From assembly GCA_900073065.1 (NCBI GenBank), contig FJOG01000035.1, positions 103,723 to 167,722 of the forward strand: a DNA stretch of 64,000 bases, in the 5' to 3' direction. The position numbers were made by a program, and so were the translations under genes. Of the stretch, positions 56,884 through 64,000 are shown piece after piece; the stretch's first letter is position 1, and each line of letters starts with the position of its first letter. The stretch is from Phialocephala subalpina (lineage: Eukaryota; Ascomycota; Leotiomycetes; Helotiales; Mollisiaceae). A model generated the notes under the pieces. That model did not search any database. It was not told where the DNA came from and worked only from the letters and a program-made list of their open reading frames with translations.

Positions 56884-59848
56884 CTACAGAGCATATTTCG
56901 CGCGGAGGGCGTTGTTATCTGGGTTGGATACGGAGGCCGTGAGGAAGGCGTTCAGATCTGTGAGGGATTTGTAAAGGTCAAGAGTCTGCAATGTATTAGT
57001 CGAGAGCAGTGAGGAGGGATGTAAGGGATGACTTACGTGCTGGAAGATCTGCTGCAAATCAGCCGTTAGAGGCGTCTTGTAGCCATCTTCCATCTTGTAC
57101 CTCGCAATCGCAGAGAACAGTCTCGCGAGATCCTTCTCCATGGCCTGAGGGTTATCGATGACGACGAGACAGAAGCCCTTGAAAGCAGTAGCTTTCTCGA
57201 TGGTATAGTCCACCGTGCTAATGCATTTCAGGAACTGTTCTGAGAATGTGGCGATATGTGGTGCCATGACCTGATGGTTCTCGAGACCCAGACGGCCAAG
57301 AGCGATCGCTGCATTCTCGTTTACAGATTTGGGAACCTCTGGATTTCCTAGGATCTCGAGATACCGCCTCAGCAGCAAAGGAACGTATGGCTCCATACCC
57401 TTACCATATTGAATGGAGATCTCCCCAGCAGACCAGCATGCGTTGTTGATAACGCTGAAACCGTTCTCGAGTTGCTCGTCGATGATCGAATCCAAGTCGA
57501 GCTGCTGAATAAGGATCGGGAGCAAGGTAGTCAGGCATGGCTTTAACTGCGGGAAAACAAATTTCGCACAATCGCCGAGCAGAGCATATGATGATTGGCG
57601 AACATCGTTCTCTGGATCCTCCATACAGAACTGAAGTAACCCAAAAAGACCAGGTTGCGAGCCGGATACGAGTGCTGCGGACTGTTTCTCTTCAAGTGCC
57701 TGAATGATAGCGCTTAGGAGGTCCAAGCTCGTTACGAGAAAGTCTTTCTCAGGCGTGTCTAAAATTGGGTTATTCACCGCTGCGATGTACTCTTCCAGGT
57801 TTTGATGGATGATGTTAATGCATCTAGCGAAGACGGGTTGAGCAAATGGCGCGAAAGACTCTGCTAAAGCGGTAGCCACATACGACAGGCACTCTAGGAG
57901 AGGGAACAACTCCCGCGATTGGTCTGAGACTTTATGCCATCGATTGATGAGTGCTGGCATCAATAAATCGATGAGCTGAGTTTGAGCCAGCCCATGGCCG
58001 ACATGCTCTGCCAAGGTTTGGACGCAGTCGTAGAGAATAAACATATTTCTGTCCTTGTATTTTTCGAAACACCGGACAAATTGGCGTATGATCGGCTCGC
58101 AATATGGTGTTACTGAAGCTCCGGCTTTCTCCTCCAAATGGGCGAATGCAGAGGCACCAGCCTCCTGCACCCGCTTGTTGGAGTCTAGCATCTTCATGAG
58201 GATACCTTCCATCATGGGTTCGAAAAACTGTGCTCGAAGGGCTGGAGTATTCAAGCTTGCACCCCATGCAGAGTATCTTCCCAGTGTCCAACAGGTGATC
58301 TGTCGAACAAGTGGTTCAGGATCGTTGAGTAGTGAAATCAGGTAGGGGACCAATTCAGGGAGATGTGGTGTTACAACTGCCATACAGCCTTCAGCAACAG
58401 CACCCAAGGCAAGTACAGCAGCTTCTCGATATGGCCATTCATCGTGCTTTAGGTTGTTCATCAAATACGGCAGAATTGTCTCAAAGACAGGATTCTTGAA
58501 GTCGGTGGCGAAGACATCCAGTGCAGCAGCAGAACACTTTCGCAGGTTCCATCGATCCTCAGGGTTCGCATCGTCATCATCGTCGTCGTCGAACTCCTCA
58601 ATCTCTCCTTCATCAAGATCATCTTCAGTCCCGGTAATTTTCGCGTACCCGCCGTTTGGAGCTGCCTCTTCAGTCTCTTCGCCATTAGCATTCGTTCTCG
58701 TGCTCTTGTTCTTAGCAAATTTGGGCTTGATATCTTCTGCACGATCCTCTTCGTCTGCATCATCTCCACCGCCTTCAAGCATGGCGATGTCTTCCTCGCT
58801 GTACACCATGCTTTCCAAAAGAACAGGAATGATTTTGTGGAGGTATGGGCCAAGAGATTCCCACAACTCGTTGTGTTCTCCAACTGTCAGCCAAAACTCA
58901 GCTGCGTCACAAGCCAATTCCTCGTCCTCGATCTTTCTTTGTTGAGCGATCATATAGTCGACCAAACCTTCGATGTGAGGAAGAATCTTGTCGGGACGAA
59001 TTTCGACGATCTGAACAAAAGCCCTGCAGACCTGCCGTCGCACGTCTGAAGATGGGTCGTTGGCAAGCTGAAAGAGGCAATTAAGAAGGGCATCCAGGGA
59101 AATGAGTAGAGCTTGGGGCTTCTGAGGGATGAAGACATTGATACTGCCAAGAGCTAATGAGCGAATCTTTGGCTTGTCGCTGGCCGTAAATGAGATGAGT
59201 TTGGGTATGATGAAGGTCAAAGGTCGTTGTCCACCGTAGTCCTTGTCGAGCATCCTCTTGTTGTCTTCACAAACTTTTGCCAAAGCTGCCATAGCTCCCT
59301 CCTGTGCTTCTGGGGTGACAGTGCCCGCATCGTTCCCAATCAAAGCCAGTAACTCGGGCAATATTTGAGGCCAACCAAGAATACCCCCACGACTGACAAT
59401 TTCTGTGATGACGTTCCCTGCGTAGCTGCGTATCGAGGCATTTTTGTCCTGTAATGCAAGGGGTACTGAGGAGCGTACGAGAGCAAGACTTTCTGGTGAT
59501 ATTGCCTTGTAACCCGTTCGAATGTTGTTCTTCAGCATAATAGCCGCCGCTGACCTGACTGCATGGTATTCCTCTGGACTATAGCTCAGCCCCGGTGGAA
59601 CTTGAGAGCTCGAGAAGAGGTAGGTGAGGTAATTGTTGATATCTGGTGAGGACTTTGCTTGCGCAAGCATCTAGAGGAAGACACAATTATTAGCATAGAG
59701 TTCTGGATAGATATATTCATAGCAGGCTATTGCCATATTCACTCACAATCTCAGCCTGCTTCTGCGCAGTCTTGTTGTGCCCACTCAGCGAGTCCCTGAG
59801 ACAACCTGAAAGCTGCCTCAATGGCTCTGGATCTGGGTGCCAGGCCAT
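56884..59848 (-). CDS. KAP104: Transportin / karyopherin beta-2 (Kap104)
   Basis: Exons 59747-59848, 57037-59670 and 56884-56985 encode 945 residues, normal for the family. Transportin imports PY-NLS cargo, mainly RNA-binding proteins, into the nucleus and releases it on binding Ran-GTP. The first exon gives MAWHPDPEPLRQLSGCLRDS and joins QAEI to MLAQAKSSPDINNYLTYLF. HEAT repeats run through the protein (for example WPQILPELLALIGND, DVRRQVCRAFVQIVE, WPYREAAVLALGAVAEGC, DPEPLVRQITCWTLGRYS). The long acidic loop typical of transportin is clear at about 340-410 (EGEIEEFDDDDDDDANPEDRW). The last exon adds TLDLYKSLTDLNAFL to the C-terminal helix. Both introns are GT-AG with good branch points. Confidence 0.96.
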
Positions 59849-61375
59849 GGCGACAATCTGCCCTCCAAATGCCCTGTAGATCGTCTCTTATGGTTTCCCA
59901 AGATCTTCCGATATGCAGGTACGCTAGGCAGGTATCAATTCCTCCTTTGGGGTCGCACAAAAGGTCCCTTTACTGGTGGGAACTTGAGTGTTCGCGGTTC
60001 ATGAAGTTGTGGGGTGTGGAATCTGTGGCTGCGGAAGGTGGGTTTGCTTGTCTATGTGGTTCGCCGCAAGAAAAGCTCTTGCACGATCTATCGCGGGCGG
60101 CTGCGCATATGAAAATGCGATCGCAAATTCTAGGCGTTGTAGGAATGATTTTTATGAAGGTATGTCGTGAGGAGGGGCGTTGGTGGGAGGACCGCTCAAG
60201 ACTTTGCCCCCATTCAAAAGTCGGTGGTCGCTTCCGCAAGCAGAACTTTTTCACGGGTCCAAAAACCTTACTGTATCAGCCTCGCCAGAAATCTAGGACA
60301 CGATGGTGAGCGGATCGAAAATTCACGATTTACCTTGCAGCTGAAAACAGGCTCTCATTTGAATTCTTTCTGAAAGTCACTTCATAGCATTATTAGGCTC
60401 CGAGACATATTTGGGTAACCTGGACCCTAACCGACACGTCTAACTTCAACGATGCATTTTCTAAATGGGGGCAATGATGAGAGCAGAAAATCCATTCGCC
60501 GGTCTGAGGCTGAGTTTTTAATGAGATCTGAAAGTCTCTTGATTGAGGATCTTCATTCGTGCTCAAGTTCTTAGTATTTTCAAGGCGCTCAATTGTCACT
60601 TCATCATCGTTCATAAGTTACCCCTCATCCTTATCGCGAAAATGTGCATGAGCTCATGTTCAATCGGAAATTCAGAAATTGTTCACATGAGACTGGATCA
60701 GCTGTGTGCTACCTCTCCTGAGGGATCTCCCAATGCCACGTCGAAGCAGGACCGGAGAGTCAGCGAGTGATGATCCTCAAGAGTGTACCCTTCTCGTGAA
60801 AATCGTTCATCCATTTGTGTCTGTAAATCTTGATTCTCAACAGAGTGGATCCACCAGACAAATGTAAAAACTAAGAGACGTGAGGTCCGTTCAGCTCACT
60901 GCTGGGTGAATAGCTAACAGTAGTACTCTCCCACTTCGAAGATTGGATCTCTATCAGAAGGACCGAGTACAGTAAAAACGCCGGCTTGCGTCGTATACAA
61001 CACGGTGACTCCTATCAAACGAGGTGTCACAAACCTCGATATGAACCACTGCCTGAAGCCAATCTGCAGCCAGCCATCAAAACCTTGAGCTTGAGCTGCA
61101 AGTCATAATCTGAATACAGCGTCCGTTACGTCCAGAAAGGGGTCGACGAGCCGAGCCGAGATATGAATTTCGTCTGGGTCCAATCCTCTTTCTGTGTGGA
61201 TGTTGTACCAAAAGCTGAATCTTAGGGGTCTCGGGCAAGTCGGAAGATTCGCTGGGTCCCAGCTTGAAATGATCCCCCTGGAAGTGCATATGTGGCAAGA
61301 ACTCATCGATGTTGGTGTTCGAGGCTTCAGAAATATGGCTTTCGATGACAGCTTGTAGCCCTTGTATCACCTCAA
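59849..61375. other. Intergenic region upstream of KAP104
   Basis: About 1.5 kb between KAP104 and the proteasome chaperone gene, both on the minus strand. Short frames on either strand have no domain. No feature supported beyond the KAP104 promoter that must lie here. Confidence 0.5.
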
Positions 61376-61893
61376 TCAACTCTTGGTCCCGTTCACAAGT
61401 TTGGGCCCTTTGAGCTTCCGGACTTCTTCCATCACAACTTCCACCACTTTCTTGAATCCTTCCATCTCTTCCTCGACCGTGCCACCCATCCCAGCACTCG
61501 CAAAGCTTATGGAATTTCCAACATAGACGGGCTTTCCAGTTTTGCGTGCCAACAGCTTGGCAAGACGAGTCGTGAATTCTACCGATGATTCGTAAGTGTA
61601 GAGGGGAGTTGAGAGCGTTTGGCCTGGGTTCAACCTCTGGTGAAATTATTAGCTATCAATTTTTACCGCTTCCTGTGAACAGATCTTACATCTGGGAGCG
61701 CATATACAAATGAGCCTAGAGGTGGAACCGTTGAAGTGTTTCCATCCAACGCGGTGGTCAGGAACAGGAGCAAGGACGTTGTATAAGCCGATAGGCGGAG
61801 ATGTATCTTGGTATCTGGGGCCTTTGGAAGCGGGAATGAGAGTTCGAGAGGTGTGTTTGACGCCTGCGTGGCAGGAGCTGCGTTATTCGCCAT
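61376..61893 (-). CDS. POC4: Proteasome assembly chaperone 4 family protein
   Basis: Exons 61690-61893 and 61376-61636 encode 154 residues. PAC4/Poc4 pairs with a partner chaperone (PAC3/Irc25) to guide assembly of the 20S alpha-ring. Visible family text is PLELSFPLPKAPDTKIHLRLSAY in the first exon and, after the 53-nt intron (donor GTAAGA), STPLYTYESSVEFTTRLAKLL with ARKTGKPVYVGNSISFASAG. The C-terminus is a single charged helix (EEEMEGFKKVVEVVMEEVRK). Small size and lack of signal peptide fit a cytosolic chaperone. The assignment rests on motif recognition; sequence divergence in this family is high. Confidence 0.8.
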
Positions 61894-62563
61894 TTTTTGA
61901 CTTGTCCAGGTATTCTGTGAAGTTCTGAAACCTCATCTTAACGAAGCTCAGACTGATCACTAGCGCGGGGCGGACCCCTGTCACGGAAGTTAGACAGGTC
62001 TGTTTGTCTTCAACGTTCTCGAGCTCCTCTTTCCTCTTCCTCCAATCTCTAACTCTTCGAGGCAATTTTATCCTCTTGTTAGGTTCCTCTCGTCAATTAC
62101 AAATGCTTAAAGATTCTTCGCATGACTTTGGCTATAAGTAGACATTGAAAGTCAGGTATCGACGAGTCACGAGCTCTTCCGCTGTCAACGCAATACGACT
62201 GTCATTGGTCACTTCTCCGACAATAGATATTCTTCGGCATACAGAATACAATGCTTATCATGGGATCACGTTCAACCTTAATCTTGAAGGTCCAGTCGCT
62301 ATGGCAAACTATATTATTGGAAACCCTTTTCTAAAGCTAGAAGGTGTTTTTGAGGCTTACTGGCTGCGCTCCACCCTGTTTCAAGCGGTTCACATTTCTA
62401 TATGTTGTCTTGTTCTGTGCTGTCCCTTTTACGGCTTCTCGGTTTTGAAATTTAGGTCTCTCGTATGTCTCGTTTTCCAATTCAACGGACAACAAAGCTC
62501 ATCCATTCCATTTATTTTTCGTCGCTCGATGTCCCACACTTAATGGGATAAGCTAGTACGACT
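61894..62563. other. Intergenic region, nothing identified
   Basis: About 670 bp between two minus-strand genes; it contains the upstream region of the proteasome chaperone gene. No further feature seen. Confidence 0.5.
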
Positions 62564-63952
62564 TCAGAGGCCGATTTCACGAAGCTTCTCATCAAGCCAT
62601 TCCACATCATCCTTGCTATCTCCTGGTCCACCTGCCCAATGTCCCCAAATACTAGGGAATACGTCCAGCTTGCCCACACCCTCCTTCATGTTCCCAACCT
62701 CAATCTCCGAATCTTCCGGTCTGCGTTGGAATATTCAGTACATGTATTTTGCAGGGAGATGATCAACTTACGGGAAGTACAAGTCAGTTTTGCCTGGCAG
62801 GACGAGGGTTTTTGCTTTGATTCCTTGCATCGCAGCTCTGAAGTCTCCATTATATGGTTCTTGCTTCGAGCAGTCTCCGGCTTGCCAAGTGTAAAGCATG
62901 ACGAGCATATTCTCAGGATCTACGTTCTGTTAGAAACGACCTTCAGACACAAGACCTGACAAACCTTTGCTCAAAGCCCACTTCTCCCAAAACCCAACCA
63001 TGAAATCCTCCAGATCCTTAAACCCAAGAACCTTCTCGTACAACTTCTCTCGGTAGAAAGCCTATATCCAACATCTCGGTGTCAGTACTCCTATTCCAAG
63101 CACTTCGAAGGGGAGAGCAGAATTTCCCAGGAGAATCGAGATATCTAGGACTCCCGACCCACGGGGGAAAGGGAAAATTGCTCGGAGAAGGTGGCTCACC
63201 TGGCTAAAGCCCCAGCCGGCATACACCCTCCCCAGCGCCTTCAATCCTACCTCTTTTTCCTCCTCACTCCACGTCCTGTACTCCTCTCCCTTCGGCATCT
63301 TCCCGTCCGCACAAACGCCAGCAGAGGGCAGCCTTTTAGCGCTCAGCAACGCAACCTTCACCCCCTCCAAAAATACCTGATTATGCAAACTCGTCTTCGC
63401 AGCTCCACAAAACGGGACAGCAATATCCATGAAATCAGGATACATAGTCGCCCATTGGAACGTCTGTCCAGCTCCCATGGACCATCCGAGGACGGCACGT
63501 GCGTGCTTGATTCCCAGATGTTGGGTCACGAGTTCATATTGGGCTCGAACGTTGTCGTAAAAGGCTACGCGGGGGAAGGGGTTGATGTTGCTGTTTGAGG
63601 GGGAGGTGGATTGGCCGTTGCCGAAGAGAGCGGTAATGATTATGAAGTATTTCTTTGGAGAAAGGACGTGATCTTCTCCGATGAGCCATTCGTTGTCGGC
63701 GATTGCTGGGAGGTTTAGCTTTCTTCGTTGGAGGAGAAGGGAAAGGAGGATAAAGTGGGGAGGAGGGGAGGAGGTCTTACATCCAGAGTACCATGAAGGA
63801 TAGATGATTGCTGGAGAGGAGGGATCACCGAAAGTTTTATATGCTATTTCTGCGCCTGGGATAGATTGTCCGGATTGAAGCTTCCAGTCTCCGAGTTTGT
63901 ATGTTTGCACTCCTGAAGGAGCCGAACGGATCGGGATTTCCTGGGAAGCCAT
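62564..63952 (-). CDS. Alpha/beta hydrolase, homoserine O-acetyltransferase-like
   Basis: Exons 63781-63952, 63200-63705, 62965-63061, 62772-62919 and 62564-62720 encode 359 residues. The first splice builds WYSGSIADNEWLIG; the nucleophile elbow is GWSMGAGQ (G-x-S-x-G), the acid is probably the Asp of LPGKTDLYFP and the base the His of IWGHWAGGPG, so the catalytic triad looks complete. Other family blocks are YFIIITALFGNGQSTSPSN and DNVRAQYELVTQHLGI. The fold is that of MetX homoserine acetyltransferases, but this fungal subgroup is distinct from the methionine-pathway enzyme and its substrate is unknown. No signal peptide. The last exon ends WLDEKLREIGL. Confidence 0.92.
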
Positions 63953-64000
63953 ACTGGAAATTGTCTTGGATTATGCTGAGGGTTTCTAGGACTGGATGAT
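63953..64000. other. Window edge, upstream of the hydrolase
   Basis: Only 48 bp of upstream sequence for the minus-strand hydrolase are present; too short to interpret. Confidence 0.5.

Noticed and set aside
1..64000. tRNA, rRNA, CRISPR or phage-like features
   Set aside because: Looked for B-box-like GGTTCGA contexts, repeat-spacer arrays and conserved RNA blocks by eye; none was convincing. A covariance-model scan would be needed to exclude small RNAs.

Overview
The window is nuclear DNA of a filamentous ascomycete (Pezizomycotina; the protein variants look Leotiomycete-like, but the sequence alone does not settle the class). The grounds are short introns (about 45-185 nt) with fungal donors (GTAAGT/GTACGT), CTAAC/CTGAC branch points, CT-rich leaders, dense intergenic packing in places, and many fungal housekeeping families. 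I see no rRNA or tRNA gene, no CRISPR array and no operon structure. Gene models below were spliced by hand; exon coordinates are in each entry and every model sums to a whole number of codons.

Layout. 0-5 kb: a truncated NACHT/STAND-type N-terminal fragment, the Golgi coiled-coil protein COY1/CASP, and an unrecognised 210-aa gene converging on it. 6-7 kb: a secreted DUF3455 protein. 10-24 kb: a dense housekeeping block with kinetochore MTW1, a mitochondrial PPR protein, a histidine acid phosphatase, TFC7 (TFIIIC tau55, also a histidine-phosphatase fold), MSS51 (COX1 translation) and RSE1 (SF3b U2 snRNP). 24-28 kb: an intracellular LysM protein with Cys-rich, PPxY and UBA-like parts, and a secreted L-asparaginase. 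28-38 kb is accessory in character: a gene-poor stretch with a complete 660-bp hAT-type MITE (12-bp terminal inverted repeats, 8-bp target duplication), an unrecognised 394-aa acidic protein, and a heavily broken CALB-type lipase pseudogene. 39-47 kb: SSH4-like SPRY adaptor, UCH37-type deubiquitinase and a Zn2Cys6 transcription factor. 47-57 kb is almost empty. 57-64 kb: transportin KAP104, proteasome chaperone 4 and a homoserine-acetyltransferase-like hydrolase.

The genes do not form one pathway. Loose themes are mitochondrial expression (PPR protein, MSS51), ubiquitin/proteasome biology (SSH4 as a Rsp5 adaptor, UCH2, proteasome chaperone, possibly the LysM protein) and core nuclear functions (MTW1, TFC7, RSE1, KAP104). 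I found no clearly new multi-gene system. The most interesting items are the MITE, the lipase pseudogene, the LysM/RING-like/PPxY/UBA-like architecture, and unusual splicing: GC-AG introns in the transcription factor and SSH4 homologue, and exons of 14, 16, 25 and 37 nt.
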